DNA of 64,000 nt, taken from assembly GCF_900188025.1 (NCBI RefSeq), contig NZ_FZNO01000008.1:62001-126000 (forward strand). Direction: 5' to 3'. This document shows positions 17,321 through 29,050 of the stretch, piece after piece (positions within the stretch are counted from its first letter, which is position 1; each line of letters begins with the position of its first letter). The notes below the pieces were generated by a model. The model was given only the letters and a program-made list of their open reading frames with translations, was not told the DNA's origin and did no database searches. Source of the stretch: Blastococcus mobilis (GTDB lineage Bacteria; Actinomycetota; Actinomycetes; Mycobacteriales; Geodermatophilaceae). Made by a program: the position numbers and the translations under genes.

Positions 17321-17419
17321 GTCCTCCCCACGCCTCGCACGCTCGCAGCGGTACCCGGGAAGGGTCCGCGGGTCTAGCCTCCGCCGCGTCAGGGCCAGGC
17401 CGAGCCGGGAGGTGGCGTC

Positions 17420-17578
17420 ATGAGTGGCCGCGTCGTGCACTTCGAGATCCCGTTCGACGGGGACCGCGCCCGCATCTTCTACAAGGAGGTCTTCGACTGG
17501 GCGCTGGGCTTCGCCGCCTACTTCACCGATCCCGAGGGCAACGTCGTCGGCCTGTGGGGGACCGCTCGCCCGACCTGA
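17420..17578 (+). pseudogene. Internally deleted VOC/glyoxalase-family gene
   Basis: This open frame encodes only 52 residues. Residues 2-28 (VVHFEIPF...FYKEVFDW) match the first beta-alpha unit of a VOC protein, and residues 31-50 (FAAYFTDPEGNVVGLW) match the last strands of the same fold. Full members are about 120 residues, so roughly 70 middle residues are missing, including the second half of the metal/substrate site, yet the reading frame is intact. A good ribosome-binding site (GGGAGG) precedes the ATG at 17420. I infer an in-frame internal deletion that probably left a non-functional remnant; expression as a mini-protein is possible. Confidence 0.75.
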
Positions 17579-17626
17579 GCGGCGGGTGGGGCGCCGGGCG
17601 CACGGCCGCTCGCTAGGTTGCCGGGC

Positions 17627-18052
17627 ATGGCCGCCACCGGGTTCCACACCGCCGACGAGCTCAACGCCCTCCTCCCCGGCACGCTGCCGGGCCTGCTGGG
17701 GCTGGTCATCACCGCGCACGAGCCCGGCCGGCTCGACGCCGCCCTCGATGTCCGCCCCGAGCTGCTGGCCCCGAACGGGTACCTGCACGCGGCGACCGTC
17801 GTGGGCCTGGCCGACACCGCCTGCGGGCTGGCCACCCGTGCGCTGCTGCCCGAGGGGGCGTCCGGTTTCACCACGGTCGAGCTCAAATCCAACTTCCTCG
17901 GCACCGCCCGCGACGGGCGGATCACCACCGTCGCGACCAACGTCCACGCGGGGCGGACGACGCAGGTGTGGGACGCCGTCGTCACGAATGCGGGCTCGGG
18001 AAGGACGATCGCGTTGTTCCGCTGCACGCAATCGGTCCTGTGGCCCCGGTAA
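17627..18052 (+). CDS. PaaI-like hotdog thioesterase
   Basis: This 141-residue protein has the PaaI/4HBT hotdog pattern: LNGYLHAATVVGLADTACG-like segment (residues about 50-70) with a conserved Asn-Gly and the acidic Asp on the long helix, followed by TTVELKSNFLGTA. It would hydrolyse acyl- or aryl-CoA thioesters. The ATG at 17627 is preferred over one three codons earlier. It lies just upstream of an acyl-CoA ligase gene, and the two could form and remove the same CoA thioester. Confidence 0.8.
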   Translation: MAATGFHTADELNALLPGTLPGLLGLVITAHEPGRLDAALDVRPELLAPNGYLHAATVVGLADTACGLATRALLPEGASGFTTVELKSNFLGTARDGRITTVATNVHAGRTTQVWDAVVTNAGSGRTIALFRCTQSVLWPR

Positions 18053-18156
18053 CGCCGATCCGGCCGAAAAGGGCGGACTCGCAGGTGACCCGCTTATGGC
18101 GTGGAACACCCCGGATGTGAGACTGGCGCCACACCAGCACCCCAGGAGGAGCGCCC

Positions 18157-19758
18157 GTGGCCCTGACCAGCCCGTATCCCGATGTCGAGATCCCGAACCT
18201 GTCAGTGCCCGAGTTCGTCCTCGCCGCGGGCAAGGAGCGCCCCGACGCCCCCGCGCTCATCGACGGCCTCAAGGGCGACGTGATCACGCACGGCCAGCTC
18301 TCGGCCTACGTCGAGCGCGTCGCCGCCAACCTGCACGCCCGCGGCCTGCGCAAGGGCGACGTGGTCGCCGTCTTCTGCCCGAACACGCCCTGGTACCCGG
18401 TGGTGTTCCACGGGATCGCCGCGGCCGGCTGCGTGATGTCGCCGATCAACTCGCTGTACACGCCCGAGGAGATCGCGTTCCAGCTCAAGGACTCCGGCGC
18501 GAAGACCCTGATCACCATCTCGCTGTTCATGGACCGCGCCGCGGCCGCCGTCGAGAAGTCGCCGGTGGACGAGATCGTCGTCCTGGACGGGATGGAGGGC
18601 CACGCGAACCTGTTCGACCTCCTGGGCGCCGACGCCCCCGCGGTGCAGGTCGACATCGACCCGGCCGACGACCTGGTCACCCTCCCCTACTCCAGCGGCA
18701 CGACCGGCCTGCCCAAGGGGGTCATGCTCACCCACCGCAACCTGGTGGCCAACGTGGCGCAGACCCGCGCGCTCATCGATCTGCAGGAGGAAGAGCGGAT
18801 CATCGCCGTCCTGCCGTTCTTCCACATCTACGGCCTGACCGTGCTGATGAACCAGGGCCTCCAGTGGGGCGCGACCGTCGTCACCCTGCCGCGGTTCGAC
18901 CTGGAGGACTTCCTCCGCACGATCCAGGAGTACAAGATCACCCGCGCCTTCGTGGCGCCTCCGATCCTGGTGGCCTTCGCCAAGCACCCGCTGATCGACC
19001 AGTACGACCTGTCGTCGCTGCGGTCCATCCTCTCCGGTGCCGCGCCGCTGGACGAGCAGCTCGCCCTGGCGGTGGAACAGCGCCTGCGCAAGGGCGCCGA
19101 CACGGGCGTCACCGTCGCCCAGGGCTACGGCATGACCGAGCTCTCGCCGGTCTCGCACACCACGCCCGACGAGGGGCACGAGCCCCCCGGCGCCGAGGGC
19201 TACCAGGTGCCCAAGGGCTCGGTCGGCTTCGCCATCCCCAACACCGAGTGCCGGCTGGTGGACCCCTCCACCGGGAAGGACGCCGCGGAGGGCGAGCGGG
19301 GCGAGCTGTGGATCCGCGGCCCGCAGGTCATGAAGGGCTACCTCAACAACGAGAAGGCCACCGCCGAGACCGTCGACGCCGACGGCTGGCTGCACACCGG
19401 CGACGTCGCGGTCGTCGACGAGCACGGCTGCTACACCGTCGTCGACCGGGTCAAGGAACTGATCAAGTACAAGGGCTACCAGGTGGCCCCCGCCGAGCTC
19501 GAGGCCGTGCTGCTCGGGCACCCGGACGTCGCCGATGCCGCCGTCATCGGCGTGCCCGACAAGGAGAGCGGCGAGGAACTGCCGAAGGCGTTCGTCGTCC
19601 GCGCTCCGGGCTCGGAGCTCTCCGAGGATGCGGTCATGGCGTTCATGGCGGAGAAGGTGGCCCCGCACAAGAAGATCCGGTTCGTCGAGTTCATCGACGC
19701 GGTGCCGAAGTCGGCGGCTGGGAAGATCCTGCGCAAGGACCTCAAGGCCCGCGCCTGA
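18157..19758 (+). CDS. Acyl/aryl-CoA ligase (4-coumarate-CoA ligase-like)
   Basis: This 533-residue ANL-superfamily enzyme activates a carboxylate to an acyl-AMP and then to a CoA thioester. It carries the P-loop YSSGTTGLPKGVM (about residue 180), the GYGMTE motif, GELWIRGPQVMKGY, the hinge VDRVKELIKYKGYQV, and the C-terminal PKSAAGKILRKDL with the adenylation Lys. The order and length match 4CL-type fatty or aromatic acyl-CoA ligases; the chain length of the substrate cannot be read from sequence. GTG 18157 follows AGGAGG. It ends with a family B repeat. Confidence 0.92.
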   Translation: MALTSPYPDVEIPNLSVPEFVLAAGKERPDAPALIDGLKGDVITHGQLSAYVERVAANLHARGLRKGDVVAVFCPNTPWYPVVFHGIAAAGCVMSPINSLYTPEEIAFQLKDSGAKTLITISLFMDRAAAAVEKSPVDEIVVLDGMEGHANLFDLLGADAPAVQVDIDPADDLVTLPYSSGTTGLPKGVMLTHRNLVANVAQTRALIDLQEEERIIAVLPFFHIYGLTVLMNQGLQWGATVVTLPRFDLEDFLRTIQEYKITRAFVAPPILVAFAKHPLIDQYDLSSLRSILSGAAPLDEQLALAVEQRLRKGADTGVTVAQGYGMTELSPVSHTTPDEGHEPPGAEGYQVPKGSVGFAIPNTECRLVDPSTGKDAAEGERGELWIRGPQVMKGYLNNEKATAETVDADGWLHTGDVAVVDEHGCYTVVDRVKELIKYKGYQVAPAELEAVLLGHPDVADAAVIGVPDKESGEELPKAFVVRAPGSELSEDAVMAFMAEKVAPHKKIRFVEFIDAVPKSAAGKILRKDLKARA

Positions 19759-20095
19759 CAGAGGAGATCCCCTGCCCCCGCCGCTCACAGGCCCGCGGCG
19801 GGACCTTGCAGGGGCCATCCGGCGTCGGGGTCACCGGACAGCGTCGTCCGGTGGCCCCGGCGCCGTGATCGTCCCGGGCGCCGGCAGGTCAGCCGGCCGG
19901 TCCGCCGTGGGCGGGATCGACGGACGGTCAGCGCCACCCCGAGCACGCCCACCACGAGCAGGAACAGGCCACGCCCGACCAGGCCCCAGGCGAGGCCGTC
20001 GAGCGCCGGGGCAGTCGGCCACCGGCCGTCGGTCTCCGGCGCTCCCCGGGTGGCCGGGCAGGGCGGCGCGTCGTCCCGCTGCCTAGGGTCGGGAC
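19759..20095. other. 337-bp intergenic region with repeat and a hydrophobic open frame
   Basis: The first 60 bp are a family B repeat. On the minus strand at about 19925-20036 one frame reads as a short membrane segment (LDGLAWGLVGRGLFLLVVGV and onward, ending in basic residues), but the frame has no ATG, GTG or TTG start before it and continues into low-complexity sequence. It may be a remnant or a chance product of GC-rich codons. No other gene is supported. Confidence 0.45.
19761..19817 (+). repeat. Family B intergenic repeat, copy 3
   Basis: It begins GAGGAGATCCCCTGCCCCCG and ends CCTTGCAGGGGCC; ATCCCCTG and CAGGGGCC-type ends pair. It follows the acyl-CoA ligase stop by 2 bp. It is the most diverged copy in its middle. 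Confidence 0.75.
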
Positions 20096-21088
20096 ATGCG
20101 CGCTGTGACCGTGACCGAACCCGGTGGACCCGATGTCCTGGCGTGGGCCGAGGTACCCGACCCGGTCTGCGGACCGGACGAGGTGATCGTCGACGTCGCG
20201 GCCACCGCGGTGAACCGGGCCGACCTCCTCCAGCGGCAGGGCTTCTACCCGCCTCCGCCCGGCGCCAGCGACATCCTCGGGCTGGAGTGCAGCGGCATGA
20301 TCAGCGAGGTCGGCGAGGGCGTGACCGGCTGGTCGGTCGGTGACGAGGTGTGTGCGCTGCTCGCCGGAGGGGGCTACGCCGAGCGGGTCGCCGTTCCCGC
20401 CGGGCAGCTCCTCCCGCGCCCCTCGGGCGTCGAGCTGGCCACCGCCGCCGCCCTTCCGGAGGTGACCTGCACGGTCTGGTCGAACGTCTTCCTGCTGGCG
20501 GGCCTGCGCCGCGGCGAGAACTTCCTGGTGCACGGCGGCTCCAGCGGCATCGGGACCATGGCCATCCAGCTCGCGGCCCGTGCCGGTGCCCGCGTCTTCA
20601 CGACAGCCGGGACGGCGGCCAAGCTCGCCGTCTGCCGGGAGCTGGGAGCCGACGTCGCCATCAACTACCGCGACGAGGACTTCGTGGAGCGGGTGGCCGA
20701 GGAGACCGGTGGCGCGGGTGTGGACGTCGTGCTCGACAACATGGGCGCGAAGTATCTCGGCCGCAACGTCGAGGCACTGGCCACCGGCGGTCGCCTGGTG
20801 TCGATCGGGATGCAGGGCGGGACGAAGGGCGAGCTGGACCTCGGGAAACTGATGCGCAAGCGAGCGTCGGTGCACGCGACCACGCTGCGGTCCCGGCCGG
20901 CGACGGGCCCGGGTGGCAAGGCGGAGATCGTCGCGGTGGTGCGGCACGACGTATGGCCCGACGTCGAGCGCGGCGCCATCCGCCCGATCGTCGACCGCCG
21001 GCTGCCGATGGCCCGGGCCGCCGAGGCGCACGCCGTGGTGGAGGCCAGCGAGCACATCGGCAAGGTGCTGCTGCTGTCCGGGGACTGA
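20096..21088 (+). CDS. NAD(P)H:quinone oxidoreductase, PIG3/TP53I3-like
   Basis: This 330-residue medium-chain dehydrogenase lacks structural zinc cysteines, as quinone oxidoreductases do. It has NRADLLQRQGFYPPPPGASD, a signature of the PIG3 branch, then GLECSG, the Rossmann GGSSGIG (about residue 150), and a C-terminal EHIGKVLL. It should reduce quinones with NADPH. The ATG at 20096 begins 5 bp after a GGGTCGGGAC stretch. It converges with the anti-sigma gene with a 7-bp gap. Confidence 0.9.
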   Translation: MRAVTVTEPGGPDVLAWAEVPDPVCGPDEVIVDVAATAVNRADLLQRQGFYPPPPGASDILGLECSGMISEVGEGVTGWSVGDEVCALLAGGGYAERVAVPAGQLLPRPSGVELATAAALPEVTCTVWSNVFLLAGLRRGENFLVHGGSSGIGTMAIQLAARAGARVFTTAGTAAKLAVCRELGADVAINYRDEDFVERVAEETGGAGVDVVLDNMGAKYLGRNVEALATGGRLVSIGMQGGTKGELDLGKLMRKRASVHATTLRSRPATGPGGKAEIVAVVRHDVWPDVERGAIRPIVDRRLPMARAAEAHAVVEASEHIGKVLLLSGD

Positions 21089-21095
21089 GCGCGGC

Positions 21096-21734
21096 TCAGA
21101 ACGGCACCCGCACCAGCTCCCGCCCGCCGTCGCCCAGCAGGACCACCTCGGTCAACGCGGAGCGGGAGATGTCGGTCCAGCCCCGCCACCGGCCGTCCCC
21201 GGCCTCCGAGGTGGGCCACTCCCCGGCCGGGTGCCGGCCGCCGTCCCGGTCGACGGCGACCATGCGGCAGATCTCACCGGGGCGCAGGCCGGCCACGGCG
21301 ACATCCAGAGCGATGCCCTCGTCGAGGGTGCTCGCGATCACCGTGGCTCGGACCGGCCCCGCCGAGGCGGTGACGCTCTGCTCCCCCGACCCGGTGGCCC
21401 AGACGGTGACGCCGGCCCCGACGCCCAGAACGGCGAGGACCGCGGCCGCCACCAGAGCCAGGGTGCGCCTCCGCAGGCGGCCGGGCCGCCGCGCGTCGGC
21501 AGCGGCGGCCGACACGCGGGCGAACAGGTCCGGGGACGGCGCCACCGGCACCGGGTCCAGGTCCTCCACGCGGACCCGGTCCAGCAGAGCGGGCAGCGAC
21601 CGGAGTTCTGCCAGTTCGGCCGCACAGTCCGGACACGCGGCGACGTGCTCCTCGACGCGGCGCCGCTCCTCGGGCTCCAGCCCACCGAGGACGTAGGCGC
21701 CCAGGCCGGTGGCGGCCGGACCGGGACAGGTCAC
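21096..21734 (-). CDS. Anti-sigma factor with zinc-binding ZAS motif
   Basis: This 212-residue membrane protein should hold the upstream ECF sigma factor inactive. The N-terminal ZAS domain has His30, Cys34 and Cys37 (EEHVAACPDC); a transmembrane helix lies at about 91-112; the C-terminal extracytoplasmic domain resembles the RskA type. The GTG at 21734 overlaps the sigma stop (GTGA), giving the coupled sigma/anti-sigma arrangement usual for this pair. A very long upstream extension of the frame is in the sigma gene and is rejected. Confidence 0.9.
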   Translation of the reverse strand: MTCPGPAATGLGAYVLGGLEPEERRRVEEHVAACPDCAAELAELRSLPALLDRVRVEDLDPVPVAPSPDLFARVSAAAADARRPGRLRRRTLALVAAAVLAVLGVGAGVTVWATGSGEQSVTASAGPVRATVIASTLDEGIALDVAVAGLRPGEICRMVAVDRDGGRHPAGEWPTSEAGDGRWRGWTDISRSALTEVVLLGDGGRELVRVPF

Positions 21735-22258
21735 GTCGTCACCCCCCGTTCGGCCAGGGCCAGCTTGAGTGCCCGCAACGCGTAGTAGCAGCGGGACTTC
21801 ACGGTCCCGGATGGGACACCCAGCACGCCGGCGGCCTCCGCCACCGTCCGTCCGCGGTAGTACGTCTCGACGATCACCGCGCGGTGCTCCTTCGACAGCG
21901 ACTGGAGGGCATCGGTGACGACGATCCGGTCGAGCGTGCTCTCGATCCGGTCGAGACCCGGTACGGCGTCGAGGGCAGCGTCCCCCACCTCCGGCGGCCG
22001 AGCCCGGCGGGCCCGGTGGGCGTCGATGGCCAGGTGCTGGGCGACGGTGAACAACCACGGTCGGACCGGCGCGGCGGTCGGGTCGAGCCGGTCCAGGTGC
22101 CGCCAGGCGCGGACCAGCGTCTCCTGCACCAGGTCCTCGGCCAGGGCGCGGTCGCCGTCGCAGAGGCGGAGCGCGTAGGCCAGCAGGGCGAGCGCATGCG
22201 CGTCGTAGAGAGCGCGCAGCTCCCGCTCGCCGGTCTCGCCGAGGAACCCCATCGGCAC
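21731..22258 (-). CDS. ECF RNA polymerase sigma factor
   Basis: This 175-residue ECF sigma has region 2 (LAEDLVQETLVRAWRHLDRL, then PWLFTVAQHLAID) and region 4 (LSKEHRAVIVETYYRGRTVA and a GVPSGTVKSR helix-turn-helix). It is encoded between a lipoprotein gene upstream and its presumed anti-sigma downstream, a common actinobacterial layout for envelope or redox stress regulons. The start may be the ATG at 22258 or two codons later at 22252. The ECF subgroup cannot be fixed by eye. Confidence 0.92.
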   Translation of the reverse strand: MPMGFLGETGERELRALYDAHALALLAYALRLCDGDRALAEDLVQETLVRAWRHLDRLDPTAAPVRPWLFTVAQHLAIDAHRARRARPPEVGDAALDAVPGLDRIESTLDRIVVTDALQSLSKEHRAVIVETYYRGRTVAEAAGVLGVPSGTVKSRCYYALRALKLALAERGVTT

Positions 22259-22274
22259 TCCTCGGGATCGGGAC

Positions 22275-22793
22275 TCAGTATGCGGGCGGATCGGCCGGCG
22301 CGGCGGTCGCGGTGACCTTGCTCCCGTCGGGGGCCACGACCCACCAGACGCCCTGCACGCCCTGACCGGTCGTGTCGCCGGGTGCCACGTCGCTCTGCCA
22401 CAGGTACAGCGGATATCCCTCGAGGGTGACCTGCAGCGTCCCGTCGTCCCGGGTGATCGTGCCGACCTCCCCCGACACGCCGTCGGCGGTGGGGTTCTCG
22501 GATTCCGCGACGACCGGCGGCCACGCCTGGAGGCAGCCGCCCGTGCAGGCGCTCGTCCCCGAGCCCGGCGTGTCCTTGTCGAAGACGTAGACCGTCATGC
22601 CCTCCCCGTCGACGACGATCTCGCCGAGACCGGTGTCCGCGACCCCCAGCACGCGGTCCCCGACAGGCGCCGACGTGCTCGCGTCCGGTGTTGCCCCACC
22701 GGCCTGACCGGCGCCCTCGTCGTCGGAGCCGCACCCGCTGAGCACCACCACCCCCACTGCCAGAACGGTGCCCAGGATCGACGTCGTGCGCAT
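22275..22793 (-). CDS. Secreted lipoprotein with two COG4315 repeats
   Basis: This 172-residue protein has a lipoprotein signal peptide with lipobox LSGC and Cys21. The mature part carries two copies of the secreted repeat of PF03640/COG4315: TVYVFDKDTPGSG with SACTGGCLQAWPPV, and later YPLYLWQSDVAPGDTTGQG. The function of these proteins is unknown, though they often accompany ECF sigma/anti-sigma pairs. The ATG at 22793 directly precedes the signal peptide; the longer frame upstream is rejected. It is first in the lipoprotein-sigma-anti-sigma operon. Confidence 0.88.
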   Translation of the reverse strand: MRTTSILGTVLAVGVVVLSGCGSDDEGAGQAGGATPDASTSAPVGDRVLGVADTGLGEIVVDGEGMTVYVFDKDTPGSGTSACTGGCLQAWPPVVAESENPTADGVSGEVGTITRDDGTLQVTLEGYPLYLWQSDVAPGDTTGQGVQGVWWVVAPDGSKVTATAAPADPPAY

Positions 22794-22845
22794 AGGGACC
22801 CCCTCGATCGCCGGGTCCGTCCAGCACGGGCACCGACATCGGAAG

Positions 22846-22871
22846 ACACGGATCGCAGCCCCTGACGGTTC
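22846..22871 (-). promoter_or_regulatory. Candidate ECF-type promoter for the sigma operon
   Basis: On the minus strand GAACC (22871-22867) is followed after 16 bp by CGTGT (22850-22846), 53 bp before the lipoprotein ATG. The layout resembles ECF promoters (GAAC near -35, CGT near -10) and would give autoregulation. Confidence 0.35.
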
Positions 22872-22963
22872 ACCCGGGGGTCTGCCGGTTGCGCGGCCGT
22901 CCCTCGGCCTCACGCGCGCCGCCCTCCCGCCCTGGCGTCCAACGCCTCCGGGGAGAGGGCAGG

Positions 22964-23521
22964 ATGGACGCCATGACTGCACCCGGGAACAGCAGCCCGC
23001 GCCCTCAGCAGGTCGTCGTCGTGGGACCCGACGGGCAGCCGGTCGGCACCCTGCCGATGCCCGACGGCGGCAGCCCCGAGGACGACGGGGCCGGCATCAG
23101 CGGCATGGTCGAAGAGCCCGCCAAGGTCATGCGGATCGGCACGATGATCAAGCAGCTCCTCGAGGAGGTGCGGGCCGCGCCCCTCGACGAGGCGAGCCGC
23201 AACCGGCTGCGGGACATCCACGCGGCCTCGATCCGCGAGCTGGAGGAGGGTCTCTCCCCCGACCTGCGCGAGGAACTGGAGCGCATCACCCTGCCGTTCA
23301 GCGAGGGCGAAACACCCTCCGATGCCGAGCTCCGGATCGCCCAGGCACAGCTGGTCGGCTGGCTGGAGGGGGTGTTCCACGGCATCCAGACGGCACTGTT
23401 CGCCCAGCAGATGGCCGCGCGTGCACAGCTGGAGGAGATCCGCCGGAAGGCACTCCCCGGTGGCCAGGCTCCCCATGGTCAGCAGCCGGACTTCCGGCCC
23501 GGTGGCGGCCAGTACCTGTAG
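22964..23521 (+). CDS. bpa: Bacterial proteasome activator Bpa/PafE
   Basis: This 185-residue protein belongs to the DUF2587 family (Rv3780 type). It forms an ATP-independent ring that opens the 20S proteasome gate. The conserved four-helix core begins EEPAKVMRIGTMIKQLLEEV and includes NRLRDIHAASIRELEEGL and AQLVGWLEGVFHGIQTALF. It ends exactly in GQYL, the C-terminal motif that docks into the proteasome alpha-ring. This shows the organism should carry a 20S proteasome, which is outside this window. The ATG at 22964 follows GGGGAGAGG; an ATG three codons later is also possible. Confidence 0.95.
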   Translation: MDAMTAPGNSSPRPQQVVVVGPDGQPVGTLPMPDGGSPEDDGAGISGMVEEPAKVMRIGTMIKQLLEEVRAAPLDEASRNRLRDIHAASIRELEEGLSPDLREELERITLPFSEGETPSDAELRIAQAQLVGWLEGVFHGIQTALFAQQMAARAQLEEIRRKALPGGQAPHGQQPDFRPGGGQYL

Positions 23522-23540
23522 AACGGTCGGCCTACCGGCC

Positions 23541-23631
23541 GACACCGCGGCCAGGTCCCCTCCCGGACAGAGCTGAGCCGCTGCCCGTGTCCCGATCGGG
23601 GAGCCTCCGGCCCCCGCGACCGGTCCACCCC
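23541..23631 (+). repeat. Family A intergenic repeat, copy 1
   Basis: It contains GACACCGCGGCCAGGT, then CTGAGCCGCTGCCCGTGTCC, then GGGGAGCCTCCGGCCCCCGC and a CCACCCC end. The head palindrome TCCTCCGGA found in other copies is absent here. It lies 20 bp after the bpa stop. Confidence 0.85.
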
Positions 23632-23641
23632 TGACTCACGA

Positions 23642-23672
23642 CGGCGCCGGACCCGCGAAGGGTTCGGCGCCG
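23642..23672 (+). terminator. Strong hairpin between bpa and the HAD gene
   Basis: CGGCGCCGGACCC (23642-23654) pairs with GGGTTCGGCGCCG (23660-23672), 13 bp with one G-U pair and a GCGAA loop. It sits between convergent bpa and HAD genes and directly follows the family A repeat. Confidence 0.65.
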
Positions 23673-23704
23673 CCGTCGTGGCCCCCCTGCAGGGGGAGAG
23701 TGCG

Positions 23705-24508
23705 TCAGAGAGCAGCGAGGAAGGCGGCGACCCCGTCGTCCTCGTTCGTGCCGGTCACGTCGGTGGCCACGGCCATCAGGTCGGGGTGCGCGTGCGCCAT
23801 CGCCACGGCACGGCCGCCGGCCGCCCGCACCCACTCGAACGCGGCGATGTCGTTCGGCATGTCCCCGAAGACGACGACGTCCTCGGGGCCGACGCCGTGA
23901 TGGGCGGCGACGGTCGCGAGGCCCGATGCCTTCGTCACCCCCGCGGCGGAGATCTCGGCGAGAGCGTCCGTCGAGGAGTTCGTGACCGTCGCCTGATCGC
24001 CCACGACATCCTCCACCAGTGCGACGAACTCGTCCCGCGGCAGGTGCTCGTGCCGGGCCAGCAGCTTGGCCACCGGCTGGGCGACCAGCTCGTCCAGCGT
24101 CGCCTCGGCGACGCCGGGGGCGTCGACGTCCCACCGCGGCTTGTAGATGGGTTCGTGACGGAACTCCAGCCCGTACTCGACCGCGAACCAGGTGTCGGGT
24201 TGTCGGCGGCGGAGCTCGGTGGTGAGCGACTCGAGGACGTGGGGGGGCAGCGGTTCCTCGTGCACGATCTCGAACCGCTCCAGGTCGAGGAGCACCGCGC
24301 CGTTGCAGCAGACCGCCGTGCCGTAGCCGAGCACGTCGCGGATCCGCCGCATCCAGCGCGGCGGCCGGCCGGTGGCCAGGACGACCGGGACACCGTCCGC
24401 CCGCCAGCGCTCGAGCTCGGCGACCGTGGCCTCACTCACCGTGTCGTCCCAGCGCAGCAGGGTGCCGTCCATGTCGCTGGCGATCAGCCGCGGCTTCCAG
24501 TCAGACAT
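23705..24508 (-). CDS. HAD-superfamily (Cof-type) phosphatase
   Basis: This 267-residue enzyme hydrolyses a phosphate ester of an unidentified small metabolite. It has motif I SDMDGTLL with the nucleophile Asp, motif II ATGRPP, Lys in TKASG and motif [13 protein letters not shown], with an IIB-type cap of about 100 residues between. It overlaps the neighbouring paralogous HAD gene upstream by 8 bp (24501-24508) and is probably cotranscribed with it and with serS. Confidence 0.9.
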   Translation of the reverse strand: MSDWKPRLIASDMDGTLLRWDDTVSEATVAELERWRADGVPVVLATGRPPRWMRRIRDVLGYGTAVCCNGAVLLDLERFEIVHEEPLPPHVLESLTTELRRRQPDTWFAVEYGLEFRHEPIYKPRWDVDAPGVAEATLDELVAQPVAKLLARHEHLPRDEFVALVEDVVGDQATVTNSSTDALAEISAAGVTKASGLATVAAHHGVGPEDVVVFGDMPNDIAAFEWVRAAGGRAVAMAHAHPDLMAVATDVTGTNEDDGVAAFLAAL

Positions 24509-25414
24509 CGCCGAGGACCGCCTCGAGGTAGCGGGCGACGCCGTCGGCGTCGTGTCCGCCGGTGACGCCCGTCGTCGCCGCGCGGACAGTGGGGTGGGCG
24601 TTGGCGACCGCGATGGCCCGCCCTCCGGCCTCGGCCACCGCCGTGATCATCGGGAGGTCGTTGGGCATGTCCCCGAAGACGAGGACGTCGCCGAACCCGA
24701 CGCCGTAGCGCTCCAGCGCGATCGCCAGCCCGGTGGCCTTGGTGATCCCGGGCGGGAGCACCTCGATGAAACCCAGCCCCGCATGCGTGACCTCGGCGTC
24801 GGCCGGGTGGACGACGCTCCTGGCCCGCGCGAGCAGTTCGTCCTGCCCGAGCGTGGACGAGCGCAGGAAGACCTTGAGGACGGCACCGGCCGGCAGCACC
24901 TCGTTCCGGGGCAGCAGGTGCGCCGGCTCGGGATAGGGCCAGTCGAACCCGTGCTGCACCCGCAGCGGGCCGGAGATCTCGCTCTGCTCGGCGGCGTCCT
25001 CGACGGCCACGACGAGCTCGCCGGCGACGTCCTCGATCGCCTCGATCACGGCCTGCGCCTGGTCGCGGGGAAGGCCGACGGTGCGCAGCACCTCGTCGCG
25101 CTCCAGGTCCACGACGAACCCGCCCTGGGCGAGGACGGCGATGCCGCGGCCGTCGAGCGCGACGCGGACGCTGTCCAGGAGGCGCGGTCCGCGGCCGGTC
25201 ACGCCGACGACCGGGATACCGGCGTCCCAGCAGGCCTCCAGGGCGGCGCGGGTGCGCGGGGTGACCTCCCCGGCGGAGTCGAGCAGGGTGCCGTCGAGGT
25301 CGGTGGCGACCAGCTTGGGCCGCCAGGAGCCCAGGTCGCGGTCGCGGAGCTCGACCACCCGGTCCCCATCGGGCAGGACGCCGTAGGCCGTGAGCGCTCT
25401 CGGCCGGTCACCGC

Positions 25415-25418
<4 letters not shown>
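24501..25418 (-). CDS. HAD-superfamily (Cof-type) phosphatase, second paralogue
   Basis: This 305-residue HAD-IIB hydrolase has [26 protein letters not shown] and [10 protein letters not shown]. It is about 35% longer at the N-terminus than needed for the fold, with a leader of about 35 residues before motif I. The ATG at 25418 overlaps the serS stop (ATGA). It is a tandem paralogue of the next gene, and both show the same VFGDMPND segment. Substrate unknown; placement behind serS is common in actinobacteria. Confidence 0.9.
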
Positions 25419-28642
<3,224 letters not shown>

Positions 28643-28695
28643 GGCCTCCTCCAGGGCACCGCCTCGAGCTTGCGAGGGGGGAGGAGGAGGTCCTT
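28643..28695 (-). repeat. Family B intergenic repeat, copy 4
   Basis: On the minus strand it begins GGACCTCCTCCTCCCCCCTC, has CGCAAGCTCGAGGCGG, and ends GGAGGAGGCC. It directly abuts the zincin stop and lies 18 bp upstream of the GroES-like start, in inverted orientation to copy 5. Confidence 0.82.
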
Positions 28696-28713
28696 CGAGT
28701 AGCGTGGGACGAC

Positions 28714-29049
28714 GTGCCCGAGAACATCGCCTCCGTCGGCAAGCTGCCGATCAAGATGCTGCACGACCGCATCCTGGTGGCGCTGCGCAAGGAGGACGGC
28801 GACCGTCGCTCCAGCGGCGGCATCCTGATCCCCGCGACCGCCCAGGTGGCCAAGCGGCTCGTCTGGGGCGAGGCCCGCGGCGTGGGCGCGTCGGTGCGGC
28901 AGGTGAAGGTCGGCGACCAGGTGCTCTTCTCCCCCGAGGACCAGCACGAGGTCGAGGTGCACGGCGAGGACCTGGTCATCCTGCGCGAGCGCGACGTGCA
29001 CGCCGTCGCCGCCGAGCGCATCGAGGAATCGACCGGCCTCTACCTCTGA
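28714..29049 (+). CDS. GroES-like co-chaperonin (divergent paralogue)
   Basis: This 111-residue protein follows the Cpn10 pattern: IKMLHDRILVAL, the mobile-loop region RRSSGGILIP, VKVGDQVLFSPED, and GEDLVILRERDVHAV. The loop SSGGILIP replaces the usual SGLVIPD-type sequence and there is no groEL beside it, so it is probably a second GroES-like protein and not the main groES. It starts at GTG 28714. The gene is bracketed by inverted family B repeats (28643-28695 and 29051-29109). Confidence 0.82.
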   Translation: MPENIASVGKLPIKMLHDRILVALRKEDGDRRSSGGILIPATAQVAKRLVWGEARGVGASVRQVKVGDQVLFSPEDQHEVEVHGEDLVILRERDVHAVAAERIEESTGLYL

Positions 29050-29050
29050 C

